DNA of 64,000 nucleotides from assembly GCA_022457065.1 (NCBI GenBank), contig JAJGBQ010000006.1, positions 124,001 to 188,000 on the forward strand, in the 5' to 3' direction. Positions 1 through 11,854 of this stretch are shown here, one piece after another. The notes beneath the pieces are model-generated. The model searched no databases. It had not been told where the DNA came from and saw only the letters and a list, made by a program, of their open reading frames with translations. Each line of letters starts with the position of its first letter. The first letter of the stretch is position 1. The translations under genes and the position numbers were made by a program. This stretch comes from Curvularia sp. ZM96 (taxonomy: Eukaryota > Ascomycota > Dothideomycetes > Pleosporales > Pleosporaceae).

Positions 1-207
1 CAAGGAGGCAACATAGCTATCGCAAGCTAGTGTCTGATAGAAAACCTGCTCACAGGTCGAACTGAGCTTATAGCTCGCAAGGCTGCCCTTCTCTGCTAGC
101 ACAAATCCCGATGCAGCTTGACGTGTGAGGGAATGGGAGTGATGGTTCCCACCGTGAATCGAGTAGGCGGAAGCGGACAAAACAAAGAACAAAAAGATTG
201 GACGCAT
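1..207 (-). CDS. N-terminal part of a secreted LysM-type protein (cut by window edge)
   Basis: On the minus strand an ATG at 207 opens a frame that stays open for 69 codons to the window edge, so the gene continues to the left. The product starts MRPIFLFFVLSASAYS, a clear signal peptide, followed by a His-rich stretch and then STCEQVFYQTLACD. A motif of this STCxxVxxQxxxCD form is typical of the region before the first LysM in fungal multi-LysM secreted proteins. No LysM domain itself lies inside the window, so the family call rests on that motif and the signal peptide. A protein of this kind would be secreted and could bind chitin or related glycans. It is transcribed away from the membrane-protein gene at 762. 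A degenerate LysM gene lies at 10.1-11.7 kb. Confidence 0.5.
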   Translation of the reverse strand, partial: MRPIFLFFVLSASAYSIHGGNHHSHSLTRQAASGFVLAEKGSLASYKLSSTCEQVFYQTLACDSYVASL

Positions 208-761
208 CGTTAGTGGCTCGGAGGGCGAGAAGTAGAGGGCAATTTCATACAAAACGAGTGACTGGAGGAGCAATGCAGGTGATACCAATCATTGCAGTCC
301 ACCATGTTGTAATTCTATGTAGCTCGGTTAGGGCCTAAATTCCTTGTGCTTTGCCTGCTGTATTCTACCTTTAGTAAGTACAAGCTGATTCAATTACCAT
401 GTAGAGTGTCTCGTGTGTGTGTGCTTTGCCTTACGAAATGCAAGGGTACACCTGAGACATGTAACGCGTTGACCCACAGCGCGATTACAGGCCACTGGTT
501 CGCTTCAGCGCAACATTTATGCTTCTTGCACGATCTCTGCAGCTGTATCTCCAAACCGCCTGAAAACGGCACTGACTCCGGTCGCTGTCACATAAGTTTC
601 TCGGAGGCGGCGCAGTCTGTCGATACATGGTGTGTTTCTGAAGTCATCCTACGATACGTGGGAGATATGCCCTCAGAATGCCCGTCTTTTATCTTTATAG
701 TTCCAATCATCACGTCCAAAATTATCTCTTTGCACGCGATACGAGTAAAAAATACTAAATT
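208..761. other. Divergent intergenic region
   Basis: This 554-bp gap separates the minus-strand secreted-protein start from the plus-strand membrane-protein gene. It must hold both promoters. An open frame at 346-765 starts with GTG, is not recognisable and overlaps the next gene's start, so I do not call it. Confidence 0.4.
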
Positions 762-2799
762 ATGAAAGTTCCGGTCTCGCAAAGCGTGTATAGTCGCAGA
801 ATTCTCTGGCAGTCATTTTTTGTTACCATTCCAATGATCGCATCCTCCACAATCGTCATATACATTGTGCACGCAAACCTTGTTAGCGAAAGCCGCCCAG
901 ACAAAGCTCTGAGTCCCCAACTAGTCAATACAACCTCTGAACATCGTTATCTCGTTGACTTTCCTGCAGCTCGTCTAGCATTTATATCTTCTTGGTCTGC
1001 TACGATAAGTTTTGCACTGTTGGGAGTTCTTATGGCTCTCTACTCGTACGTCAATGCAGCGTCTTATCTACGAATTTCCGAGAATCATGAAAACGAGTCT
1101 TTACCCGGCCCAGATCATGCCACTATGCTGTTGAGACTCCTCAACGCTGAGTTCACTGTTTCCTTTGAACTCGCATTCGCAGCACTTAGAAACGTATTCT
1201 GGGACAATGAGAGGACAGAGGGAACATCAAAGGCACCGCGTTTGCTGACGAATTGCTCTGCAGTCTTCACTGCAGGGGTTATTGCGAGGTTAGCCATTTT
1301 TGAAACGCTATGAAGCGATATTGGCTGATTGATGCGTATAGTCTTTTGGTCCAGGCTGCAGATGTGTACTTCCACATAGCGGCCGAGACAGCCCAGATTG
1401 TTCAGTACAGAGAGTTGTCGCAAATGGACAATCAGTTTAGCCGAGGCCTTGCACCGTGGTGTACAGATAAAGCGAAATTCGGAAGCTCAAGGGAAGAGGT
1501 CTTCTGGGGATGTGCTATCACTCCGCAGTAGGCGACATACAACAACGCAACAACCCTGGCACCTACCAATGCCAGCACTATTTCAGACATGAAGAACGGC
1601 GTATCTGATCAACACAAAGCGTTCACATATATGGATAAAGCCGAGTTTCAGTATGCCATTGTTGGGCCAGCCAATGACGACATCAATCTAGACTGGAAAG
1701 CTTCGTCATTCGGAGTGTCTACCACGTGTTCTGCAATTCCACCTGCAGCATGTAGTACATCAAGACCAATTACCAATGCGCAAGACCGTCAAGGCAACCC
1801 CGTTATGCTAGTTCCTTTCAACTGCACCCAGGAGGCCACTGGCCTCGACGTTGCTGGGAATCTGACCAGCCACAACACAATAACCAACATGATGAATTTT
1901 CACAAATACGCCGCAGAAAGTGCACCTTTTTTCGACAACAAGCTAGTAAGATTAAATGTCCCGATTGCGGCGAATGGAACCGAGGACGGTAACTCAATTT
2001 TCAAGAACAACTGGGGAGTGCTGGTAATGCGAAAAATCCCTTCAGCAGTACAAGGTGACTTTTCGCATCTGCCCCAGTCATCTGTCATGGATCCAAGGAT
2101 CTGGAAGCATGATCTTCTAGGAGCGTTTGTACTCATGCATTGCAAGGTCACAGGTACAGTATTCTCACGTAGATGATATGCCATGGAGTGCTAACTTCAT
2201 CAGTGTGGGATATAGTATACACATCTGTCACATCGCAGATTAGTATTTTGAACCAGACTCAAAGCAATGGCAGCGTTGCAGGGATATCGAGCATGTTGGG
2301 TACGCGCCAAGTCGGCACCTTGGCCAATATCTTCCAGGATGAAGCAACGGGACCACTTTCGCGCAGCTCACCCAATAACTTTATACGCTCGTTTGAAGTA
2401 GGGATGAGTAAGGCATATTCATACGCACTTGCTTCTCAACTGAGTCCTCGACCTAGCTTTCTTGTGCAAGAGCGCTATGTAAAGGCTGTCACGTCGCTTC
2501 CAGTTACCGCTTTGTGGTTTCTCGTCACCGCGAACCTTGCATATGCATTACTTGGGATAATTCTCACATTTTGGGCCTTTCTAAAGTTGACGGAAGGGGT
2601 GGGCCAGGCGCAAGATAAATTTGGCGTTGCTGGCATAGTGAGTGCGTTATTTGATCGCAAAATCACTAGTGAAAGAGTCGCAGGAGAGAAGTCAGACGAT
2701 TTGCTCAGCGACTTGGAGGAGGAAAGGTCTACTTCAAGATTGGGGATCATGAGAACTACAGACAAGGGTGTTGACTTTTTAATTAGATATTACAAGTAA
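762..2799 (+). pseudogene. Multi-pass membrane protein of unknown function, one in-frame stop
   Basis: The exons join cleanly with two introns: 1278-1354 (phase 0) and 2154-2203 (phase 1, branch site GCTAAC). The product is about 590 codons. It has hydrophobic segments near the N-terminus (FFVTIPMIASSTIVIYIVHA), around residues 75-95 (SWSATISFALLGVLMALYS) and near the C-terminus (LWFLVTANLAYALLGIILTF). The long region between is rich in Asn-X-Ser/Thr sites and is probably extracellular. This layout matches a widespread fungal family of hypothetical membrane proteins whose function I do not know. A TAG at 1529-1531 breaks the frame right after CAG and reads as a CAG-to-TAG change. A 33-nt intron removing it would be too short to splice. 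Otherwise the frame is well kept, so the lesion is recent or a sequencing error. Confidence 0.6.
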
Positions 2800-2948
2800 C
2801 ACGCAACAGAATTCTCCCCTCTGCGCTGACCACAAGTGGCCGGATAGCTCAATCGGTTTACTATAGCGAAACTTAAGGTAGCACAGAATTATGTAATAGA
2901 CCAGATAACTAATTAAATTCAAAGTGAACACTCGAAATTCGAACCGCG

Positions 2949-5741
2949 TCAAGTAACAACCCAATTTGTGTTTGCGGTAGATACGTCAACGTAATCAATT
3001 CCAGCGTCAATCTTTCGATCATTGCTGGGACCCTTTTCACGCACAATTGCAGAGCAGAGAGAATGTACCCAATACCTCTTCCCTGGGCCTACTGATTTTC
3101 GACCAACCATGGCCAGAAACTCCTGTGAACTGTCACCACCCAATGGTCTCTGTAGAATCAGAACGTAGTCTCGATCGTAAGCCCAGTCCACGTCATTCTC
3201 GGCAACGAGGACGATATATTTGTATGACAGCAATTCCGTAGGTTTCGTGACCACAGGGGGAACTTCTTCAACAACGGGAATAGGGTTCGTTGGTGGTATA
3301 CTTTTTCCAAACCCTCCAAACATTGTCTTGCCTAACGTGGGAACTTTACCAAAGGATGGTGTTTTGGGAATTGTTGGTAGAGAAGGCGCTTTAAATATCG
3401 TTGGCGAGATTGGAGGTGGAGTGAATTTCAACCCGAACCTGCGCTCAGCCATGTTGATGGTAAGACCATGTACCTTCGAGTTGAATTTGATGACATATCC
3501 AGGGTAGTCCACTGGCAGACCCACAGTAGGAAGTAGGATGGTTTTGTCGTTCATAACCACGGACATGAGTCGGCGGTCAATACCTAACCCCTTTGGGATG
3601 TACTTATTCAAGTTGATCTTCACATTCAAAGTACTCACTTCCACGTGAATGTCATTCAGGTTCAAGTTGCTGTAGTCCTCAATCTTTGAGTCTTTGGAAT
3701 CTTCGAGGTCGCCAAGGCCCGAGGCACGATGGCCAAGTAGCGAAACGGGAGCCCATCGGAAACCAGGAATCGACAGTCGCTTGTAGTTGTTGAAGATGAT
3801 TCCCTGGCGGAAACGACCCATTTCCTCCAAGAAGGCCTTCATGCGCAGCTCGGCCGTACGTTGCCTGCTGTTCTCTACTTCCAGCTGAGAATAGTTCTTG
3901 ACGTTGGAGCCGATCACGGATGCGACACACAACAGTTCGTCATCGATATTCGTGGTTGATCTGTATCCGAGAGACTGGGCAAGGTGGCTATACACGATCC
4001 ATTTGTTGTCCTTGGGGATCCGACCTTCCTGGATACCGTTCACAATCGTCTTCACGGTTGTGTAGTAGAAACTAGTCTTTCCCGATGCCTGGAGTGGGAA
4101 TCCAAGGGGGTACCCCTTATACAGCATCTCTTTCTGGTATTCCTTGGCTATTTCATCTACGTCGGGGAGTCTGAGAGGCTTGTCCTGCAATTGATAGAAC
4201 ACTTCACGCGCAAGGAATCCTTCTTGATGGGTCCAAAGGCGCCGAGACCATCCTGAAGCGTAGATGCGATAACATATCTCACTCACCGGAGCGCTCGATG
4301 GGATGGACATCAGCCACGGATCGATGATGAGTACAGCCACGCTTTCTCCGTAGATGTCTCGCATAGACTGTATGCTTCTCTTTTTATAGGCTTTACTCTC
4401 ATCGTCTTCGCCTACAATACAGCAAAGGGTGTCCATCCAAAAACCGGGTGAAGCATGTGATAGCTTTGGTGGTAGATGATTAGCACACAGGTCATCGACG
4501 AGAGATTGAATTCGGCCCAATTGACAGTACGGGAGAGAGTTGTCGAACGGATTGCCCTTTCCATCGGCCCATCTATGTTAAGTGTTAGCGAAGAAGCTCT
4601 TTCTACTTAGGGGCGATGGTATTTACACATGGGAGATTGCCACGAAAGGCGGAGTCTTGGAGGCATTTTCGCCGTATGACTGTTTCTCATGCCCAAATGT
4701 CCGCAGTCCTCGTTGCTCAGAATCATATCGTAGCACCGGTAAACAGCCATCATGCATTATATTGATGATTGCCTCTCTCACTGAGCTCGGGTTATTACTA
4801 AGATCTGGGTGGATGTGGCCCAGAAATTTCGGTTCAGGTTCGTAATCGTCCTGATCGCATTCGGGATCGTGTGTAGTATCGTAGGTACCGTCGCCAACTT
4901 TTGCTTCGCAGGAATGATCTGTGCAGTTGTAGTGATTGTCAAGCTCTTTCAATGACCGACTCTCGGCTGATGCGATGTAAGCCTGGCCATCGATGTCAAA
5001 GTCTTCCATGATCATTGCGGCATCGGAGCGGCACCACTTCCTCTGGATGCGTTGGTATAACAGTAGCGAGTTCGTGACCGGCCAGCGCGCCTCCTTACCA
5101 GGCTTGTTGTAAATTGAATATGCAGCCTTCCGAAGTGTGTACGCAACGGCGATAATCGCGGTGGTGGTGGCATCTGGTACAGACCACAGCACCTTACCAT
5201 ACTGATGGATGGATCGGTGATCTTTCCCACCAGCGCAATGGTAGTCAATGATTTTTCCAACATGCTCGATAAGAACAATGATCTGGTCAAACACTTCTTC
5301 GTTCCTGGAAACCTTGTAGCTCTCTCTCCATTGTATGATCAATTCTGGGAGTTTAGCAGTGGTGATCAAGCGAGCCCTTTGAGGCTTGCGAACCACCTTC
5401 CGGGTGACGGGAAGCAAGAAGTCAGTTGTTTTGACTTCGATGCCGGCAGCCTTGAATACCTCGACGAGAAGCCCGAAGAAGAGCCAGGTCTGGAAGAACC
5501 AATCGATGACCCGCGGTTCGCGCACCTTCTCCTCTGCGCCCTCCTCAAACCCTCCCATCAAATCCTCTGTTGGTTTCGGCTGAGCCCACACATCATCATT
5601 TGACCATCCAAGTCTTTTGTAAAAGGATAGATAATCAAAACCTTGTTCCGAAATATCCTCATAGTGTTTTGCGTTCTCTGGGGGATCGTAGGCGAGTTGG
5701 ATCCAGGGTTTAGATCCCTGTGGTAGTACAAGGTGATCCAT
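2949..5741 (-). CDS. HET-domain (heterokaryon incompatibility) protein
   Basis: Two exons, 5741-4627 and 4572-2949, are joined by a 54-nt intron (GTAAAT...ATAG, 4626-4573) and give about 912 aa. Splicing restores the hallmark start of a HET domain, AISHVWADGKGNP, at about residues 368-380. Downstream are FWMDTLC and GWSRRLWTHQEGFLA, the other two conserved HET blocks. The long N-terminal part (about 365 aa) has no motif I recognise. The C-terminal part carries a Pro/Lys-rich low-complexity segment (TIPKTPSFGKVPTLGK-like). HET proteins act in non-self recognition between fungal individuals and can trigger cell death when partnered; the partner is unknown here. I chose the ATG at 5741 over an in-frame TTG nine bases upstream. 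The gene looks intact. Confidence 0.88.
4573..4626 (-). other. Intron of the HET gene
   Basis: The donor GTAAAT and acceptor CATAG flank a 54-nt intron that falls inside the Val codon of AISHV|WADG. Without splicing the frame stops directly after AISHV. Both sides are strongly conserved HET sequence, which makes the junction secure. Confidence 0.85.
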
Positions 5742-6399
5742 TGCGGCCAAAAAGATTTCGCTTTTGCAGTATGTCTTAGACCGAGCTTGACCTTTGTGCA
5801 GACAGGCAAATTTGCCCCTCTTATCCTTTGGGACCGCACGCTGGTCTCTACTGTGAGTGCACCATTAAGGTGACTGGCGTTGCGCTGTTTAGCTGAGTAC
5901 GACAACTGTCCGAGAGTCATTTTGATGCTATTGATTTAATACTGCATATGCACCACGCTCCAAACGTCCAAATCACCCACTGCCCAACTTTGGCTGGCGC
6001 CAAAGTGTTGGCTGTCCACCGAATTTGGGCAGGGATGGGCGGCTGTGGCGAGCTGAATTGCTGATCGTAAGCACAGGGGTTAGCGATCGGTGGCCTGCTT
6101 TTCCAATCGCATAGCAGACAGTATTGACTTTGGGAACTCATAAATGTGGAGCTGCCCTCACCATTCGGGATGCGCAGCCAGTTGACATTGAACTTAATTT
6201 GTGATGGCTTCAGGAGCGAGCTGAATGAAGGAAAGGCAGCTGCACGCAAATCACTGATACGGTGCACGACTTGGCAAACAAGATTTTTGATACCACACCA
6301 CTTCAAGTTGCTGTTTCACGGCATTGCCGAAGACAACATATCTCATGCAGGTTCACCTTCTTTTGTTATTTGCATCTCCTTACTCACACTCATTCTACC
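5742..6399. other. Divergent intergenic region
   Basis: This 658-bp gap lies between the HET gene (minus) and the membrane-protein gene (plus). It is of ordinary composition and must hold both promoters. Open frames seen here overlap the promoters, lack recognisable content and are not called. Confidence 0.4.
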
Positions 6400-7716
6400 A
6401 TGGCGCCTCTCTTCACTCAACTCCTCAACGCTCGCAAGTTTGACCCTAAGACTGTATCGCAGAGCTTCAAAAATGAATGGTCTAATCCCAGCAACTATGC
6501 TTTCACGATTCTGCTCTTGCTAGGTGGTGATGTCGTCGGGAGAGCACTAGCACAGCTTGCAGGTGGACGTATCACTCCTGTAGCGTTTTCCTTTGGTAAA
6601 GACATCACTTCATCTCAATGTTTTCAGATGTTCTGATTCGAGAACACAGGATGGGTATCGTATGCAACTTCCGCCATTAATTCGGCGTTAGGAGAATTCA
6701 AACTGATGCCACCTGCCGATACACCATGCACTGTCATTAATGCATCAAATGGCATGTCGCGCGGCAACGGTTCATGGGTTCTCGGTCGCGCAATGCGAGA
6801 CTTTGAGCATTGGATGGGGGCTACGGTCCGAGATAAGGTCATGGAGCTGAGAAACGCAAAATGGCAGTACGACAAGAAACAGGCAAAGCTACACAACAGC
6901 GATCCCTCTACAGTGGCATACCCAGCCCATGCAGGCCTGGTCATCAGCTTTTGGAAGTTCGACGAGACGAAGAGAGATAGACTTCAAAAGCCTGGAAGAG
7001 ATTTGCTGTTCTGGTCTGGTATCGTTGTCGGTATCCTTCAACTAGGGATATCCGCTATACCTTTCGTGCTTTACGGTAACTATGGCGTGTTCTTGGTTAC
7101 CGCATCTGCGATTCTTCTTTGTCTTCTGACTGGATGCCAACCCCAATGGGCGAGGGAGAAGTGGGCCTGTCGCCAAATCGAGCCCGGCAAAAAACGAACA
7201 TACATCATGACAAGGGGCAATGGAGCCCAACATGCTATAGTTGTTGAGTGTGATGGATGTGGTTTGAACTTGGAGGATTTGTGCACTGGGTTCGACAATC
7301 TTGACTCACCGGCCATCTCGGTGTCAACACGACTATCCATGGTTGTGCTAGGCATACTATGGGTTGTCCTCCTCATCACGAGCTCGGCTATCACCGATCA
7401 ACTTTGGTTTCTTATCGCTGTTGGAGGAATAGGTATGCTGCAGAACATGTTTGTCGCTGGTTGGAGTAGAACGCCCGAGTCTCTAGGCCTCCCCCTTTCT
7501 TTCATCACTGTAATTGGGAGCCCGAAGGTGAGTGCAACGCTCATCCAAGCCGAAAAGAATTGCCCAAAAGTGGGTAGAGCACTCGTTGGTACATTCTTTC
7601 CGGGAGGTCTCTTTCCAAGTGAGGAGAAAGAGCTTCAAGCTGTTGAGCAACAGGCCAAGGGGAGGAAATCGCGCACTATCGAAGCCAAAGAGACTGTTGT
7701 TCCATCGGCGTCTTGA
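6400..7716 (+). CDS. Multi-pass membrane protein of unknown function
   Basis: Exons 6400-6595 and 6650-7716 are joined by a 54-nt intron (GTAAAG...CACAG, phase 1) and give about 420 aa. The junction reads AFSFG|WVSYATSA, a smooth continuation. The start is the ATG in ccATGGCG. There is an N-terminal hydrophobic helix (residues about 35-60). Four more hydrophobic segments lie in the second half: LLFWSGIVVGILQLGIS, LVTASAILLCLLTGC, VVLGILWVVLLITSSA and WFLIAVGGIGMLQNMFV. A basic linker (QIEPGKKRTYIMTRGNG) sits between the second and third. The arrangement resembles a fungal hypothetical membrane family often found near HET genes; I cannot assign a function. The C-terminus is charged (AKGRKSRTIEAKE). 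No lesions are visible. Confidence 0.75.
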
Positions 7717-8854
7717 ACATGACGTGTTTTAGATACAAGCGAGCGGCGCGTGCAAGTGAGTAGCGCACCTCAACAACTTTGCGCAACTCTCTTGCTACAT
7801 AACTTCATGACCTAATAGTAAAATATATAAATATCTACAGTAACTTTTTTCCAGATACGTGACTTATAGCCAGTCTTTTCCACCTGCTATAGCACGCTAG
7901 AACCTAGCAGCTAACATATAATCGCTCTCTACCCTAATAATCCTCACAAGCAATCTACTTAAAAGACTCACGTTAAAAGTGTATATCCTATCTAGATCTC
8001 TTGTAAGAACTCTAGGCTTCTATATCTGCTTCTTTTTACACTACCTGTAACAAGTCGGACCTAGAAGGCCTGGCATGCAACTACACACACCCACCGCGCC
8101 AAAAGGCTGGCGCAAGATATTAGAGCTGCAGGATAGCTTGCGTAGTTAATACTTAAGGGCGGCCGCCGCCGCCCGATTTTGTAAGAGATAGCACGCGGTG
8201 TCTGTTGGAGATAAGCTAATTAGCTTTTCTCCAGTCCTTGAAACCTGATCTTCAAGATCTCTAGGACTCTACGATCTCTCAATCTTACTGCTAGAGTAAC
8301 AGAAGTGTCTGGTCACCAGTACTATTAGTATAACATCTAGATAGAGATTATGCGTATGATACTCTCCACCTAGAATAAATCATATAGTATGTACTCTAAA
8401 TATTTATATACAAAGCTATAAGTTTTATACTACTATTAAAGAACCTAAAAAAGAACTTTTTAAGTTACTATATATACTATAATACCTCTCCAAAGCCTAG
8501 ACTAGAATTTATCTAGAGTTAAGTCAGCTCTAACGCTAAGCCTATTTAAACGCAGATTAGAGCTGTTAAAATCTACAAATTAGAGATATATAATAGCTGA
8601 ATATGGATAGAAACTATAATGCTAAGTCAATTTTAGCGCGATTTAGGCCTCTTTTGTTACCTTATATTAGTTAGCCCAGCCCTAGTTAAGTATTGTTAGA
8701 GATAGTTGCTAGTCCCGCACAGGCTAGAGTTTTGCTTATATCCTGGCGGGAATTGCCTGTCCTAATATATATAGCGCTATCAAACAACTGTGTACTTATT
8801 CCCCTAGATCCCGATTCCCTTCATTTCCTACAGCCACTTTCACCGGCCTACAAT
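7717..8854. other. AT-rich RIP-like intergenic tract
   Basis: About 1.1 kb of mostly AT-rich sequence, very rich in TA dinucleotides, with no supported gene. A GC-rich island (GGGCGGCCGCCGCCGCCCG) sits near 8158-8176 and is an obvious outlier. The tract looks like decayed repeat DNA, but no element boundary is visible. Confidence 0.45.
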
Positions 8855-10035
8855 ATGGGCTCAGCATTATCTACCAATAACACTCCAGCAGACGCCGAAC
8901 CGCATACAAACCAGACAATGGACGCTCTTCCTACTCAAGAACCCGGGCATCAGCCGTATCATGGCCTCCCTGTACCCGCTGAGGCAAGCATGACGCGCGA
9001 GGATTCGCAAACTTGGTACGCGGTATTCTTCGAGCAAGCAAATTGTGTACCACATAAGGATGGCAAACATATCATCATCCGCTGGCCGAGTCTACCGCGC
9101 GGGCAAATTCATGACTATGGGCGAGAATTGACTGGCTGGCCTGTAGTCAAGATCCGGAATGTGTATCAACGCTTAGGAGAGGATCACGCCAGAATCGTTC
9201 GGTGAGCGTAAATTGTGTGAGCATCGTCTGCATGCGACTAACACCACCAAGTTACGACGGCGTCCTTGATGATGGCAGTCTATTCGTCGAGAGGCTGTGG
9301 CCCGGGCCGTTCGATTTGAAGCTCCCAGTAATGACTGTACCTGTACCTGCGAAGCCCAGTCGCAACGACAAGACGATGCTGAGCCTGTATTACCGGTGGG
9401 CCCTTCAAGGTCTTTCAGCGCTCAGCGCTTTGCATTCTCATCGAATTTATCTCAGGACATTTTCCACTCAGATGATGTGGTTGCGCTCAGATTACTCGCT
9501 TGCACTTACTGGATTTGTTGGTGCCGACATTGTTGGCGATGAAACCGACTATGGAGAAGGCGGCAGCGTGCGCGAAGAGCTCATGGAGTTTGACGAAGAA
9601 GCGTTGCACGGCTGCGTCCAGGAGGACATCTACTACTGGGCGACATTTGTGTGGAGACACATGACGAATGATTACACCGATGAATCACCCTCGGCTGAAA
9701 CAGGGTGCTGGGAGCCATGTTGTCCAGTCGAGGGTGGGTGTAAACAGTATGATGACAACAGGGAGGTCTTCGACGAAAGATTCTTGAACAACATGTGGCA
9801 AGAGTTGGAAGAGGCAAGGCTGGGCAAAGTGTTGGTGGATGCTTGGAATAGGAAATATACAACTGTCGATGAGGTGGCCGAGGACATCAAGTCTATTGCG
9901 TCAAAGATGGAGATTGTAGTCACCAACGATGAAGTGAAGATGGATAAAAAGTGGGAAGATGTGTTTGAAGTTATTGAGACAGGACCACGTCCGCACGCTC
10001 GTATCCTCAAATTCAAAGAATCTGGATCGGATTAA
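8855..10035 (+). CDS. Protein kinase-like protein lacking catalytic residues (pseudokinase)
   Basis: Exons 8855-9201 and 9252-10035 are joined by a 50-nt intron (GTGAGC, branch GACTAAC, acceptor AAG; phase 2) and give about 376 aa. The fold is kinase-like. NVYQRLGEDHARIVRYDGVL matches the N-lobe 'yerLg.HprIvry.Gv' segment, and RWALQGLSALSALHSHRI matches the alpha-E helix leading to the HRD loop. After LHSHRI, where HxDxxPxN should follow, the sequence is YLRTFSTQMMWL, so the catalytic Asp and Asn are gone. The DFG position reads GFVG. The N-terminal 40 residues are low-complexity and start MGSALST, a possible N-myristoylation site. The frame is otherwise intact, so this is a conserved pseudokinase or a gene in early decay. 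It is convergent with the LysM pseudogene. Confidence 0.7.
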
Positions 10036-10124
10036 GAGACAAAAATCGGCATTACTATTCCAGTGTATTCTCAATATCAAAAACTACCTACACTAGGTAG
10101 AAGACACATATCTACATCCATTGG

Positions 10125-11730
10125 TCAGGACGTACCGATACAATAAGCATACCCTGGCCACAGCCCACTGCAATCACCGTTGAGTGCCGGATTCAGTACA
10201 TACAGTCTATCCAGCGAGATGCCAGCTCCCTGCGCCATATCGTAGCAGTAAAATTCATTCTTTTGTGCCACCCACTTGTTGCAATTTGCCGGAATTCCGC
10301 TTTGCGTAGGCCTTGGCACTGCAGGCTTCGTCGTAGTAGCACTCGATGTGGTAGACACCCGTGTGGTAGGCGCGCGTGACGTTGTAGTGGATGTTCTACT
10401 GATGCAAACGTAGTAATTCGGCTGGAGAGTTGCGCAATATTTGCTGACAGCCGGGTTCCAGGCATAGAAGTCATCGAGAGAGATGGAGTTTTGGTTAGCA
10501 ATGGCCCAGCATCCATCATTCGCTACTACGAGGTAAAACTTCGTGCAGCCGGATACCATGCCGTCCTAAGAACAGTTAGTTCAAAGACATAATCCACGTA
10601 GTGTACTGTTTCATATCCATATAGGCGAGGGTGTGCCACTGGCTGTGGGCGGCTTGGTGGATGTTGGACTTGGCGTAATGGATACATCCCCATCTATGGC
10701 TGGCATATTGGGCGTCGCAATGCAATAGTAGGATTCCAAAGACAGGTTCGAACAATCTGCACCGACCGATGGGTTCATTGTGTAGAACTGACTGATTGTA
10801 AGATCGAAGTTTTCCGCCATACCCCACAATTCAGTTGCGTATTAACATGCATCCAGAAAAGACAATCAGCGATCTCGCCGGATGCGCGTGGTGACGGAGG
10901 TCTCCGAGCCGTCGGAGTAGCTGTGCATATTAGGAATGATCATAGTGCGATTGGTTTGATTGAACCACTCACCTTTCCAATAAGGAGTGGGTGCGGCGAT
11001 GCCGATGCAGTATGACATGCTCGTCTGCAGTGCACAATCGTAGTTGTAACTCCACTCCGGCAGCGTTCTTGTCAATTGATGGATTCCACAACGCAAATTG
11101 CTTGGGTTTTCTCAGCAAATCATAACACAACGCGAAACGAATACAATCAAATCATACCTCACGTTGTAAGCCAGCAGTTTCTGCAATGCTCCAGCAGTCA
11201 AGAGACTTGGAGTTGGTGCCATTGATCCACATGTAGCTGTCGCCATCAGTCAAGTACTTCACCACAAACATCAGGATGCTTACTTGTAGCAGTACACAAG
11301 AGTGTCATTAGCCAGCAGAATGATGATGTTGCCAGGTGCAAGTGTTGGCGCTAGATCGATGGCTGAAAGAGACCTCTTTGGCCCTACAGTGAATGGCGGT
11401 AATGTAGCAGTAGGACCTACACCATAACCTAGGTAGGTATCGATGTATTCAACTGGCTGGACATAATATGCGCAATTGAGTCAAAGATTGGTGCAGTTTC
11501 TGTTCAGCAGAGTGTTCAGAAAGACGCTACGAAGAGTCAGTAGGGTCAGGTTCATACTAAAGGAACAATTCTCTCACAGATCTTTTGCGGCAACGTTGAA
11601 CTTAGAAGATACGGTAGAACAATCGGATCCAACGTCGACCTTGTAGTACTTCCTACAACGTGATGTCACGTTTGGAGCAATGCTATTACCAAGTTCCGTC
11701 GGCAGCGGTCTATGTGACTAATCAATTACA
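10125..11730 (-). pseudogene. Five-LysM secreted protein, degraded
   Basis: Reading the minus strand through short introns gives at least five LysM-like units in order: KYYKVDVGSDCSTVSSKF, LDCWSIAETAGL, NCWGMAENFDLTISQF, GCWAIANQNSISLDDFYAWN and CYDMAQGAGISLDRLYVLNP. Ser/Thr-rich linkers separate the last three. The lesions are an in-frame TGA at 11481-11483, one-base deletions near 11055-11062 and 10825, and a splice donor changed from GT to AT at 10616 (TATATGG|ATATGA). The signal peptide and first exon are missing; sequence above 11.73 kb is unrelated AT-rich DNA. LysM proteins bind chitin oligomers and serve in adhesion or host-immunity avoidance. This copy cannot make a full protein. The stop and the donor change are G-to-A on this strand, which fits RIP; the deletions are not explained by RIP. 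Confidence 0.72.
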
Positions 11731-11854
11731 AGCAAGCATTGTCAATAGAGACTTCTATACGCTAGTGTCTCAACTAGTGTTGTTGTGGGAGTGTCGGGAA
11801 TTAAAAAGTCTCCATAAAGATTACTAATGCAAATCGTGTCGCTAAATATATTAA

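Noticed and set aside
346..765. 139-codon frame starting with GTG
   Set aside because: No ATG start, overlaps the next gene's start codon, and contains nothing recognisable.
1527..1533. Intron or stop-codon readthrough to bypass TAG in the membrane-protein gene
   Set aside because: The only GT...AG pair spanning it is 33 nt with no branch site, and no readthrough context is evident.
2835..2950. tRNA-like sequence (GGCCGGATAGCTCAATCGGTT with an A-box, and TTCGAACC about 90 bp on)
   Set aside because: The acceptor stem has no 3' partner, the B-box is off consensus and the D-stem does not close. At best a relic.
10560..10620. AT-AC (U12-type) intron in the LysM gene
   Set aside because: The sequence ATATGA does not fit the U12 donor consensus and the acceptor is TTAG; a mutated GT donor is simpler.
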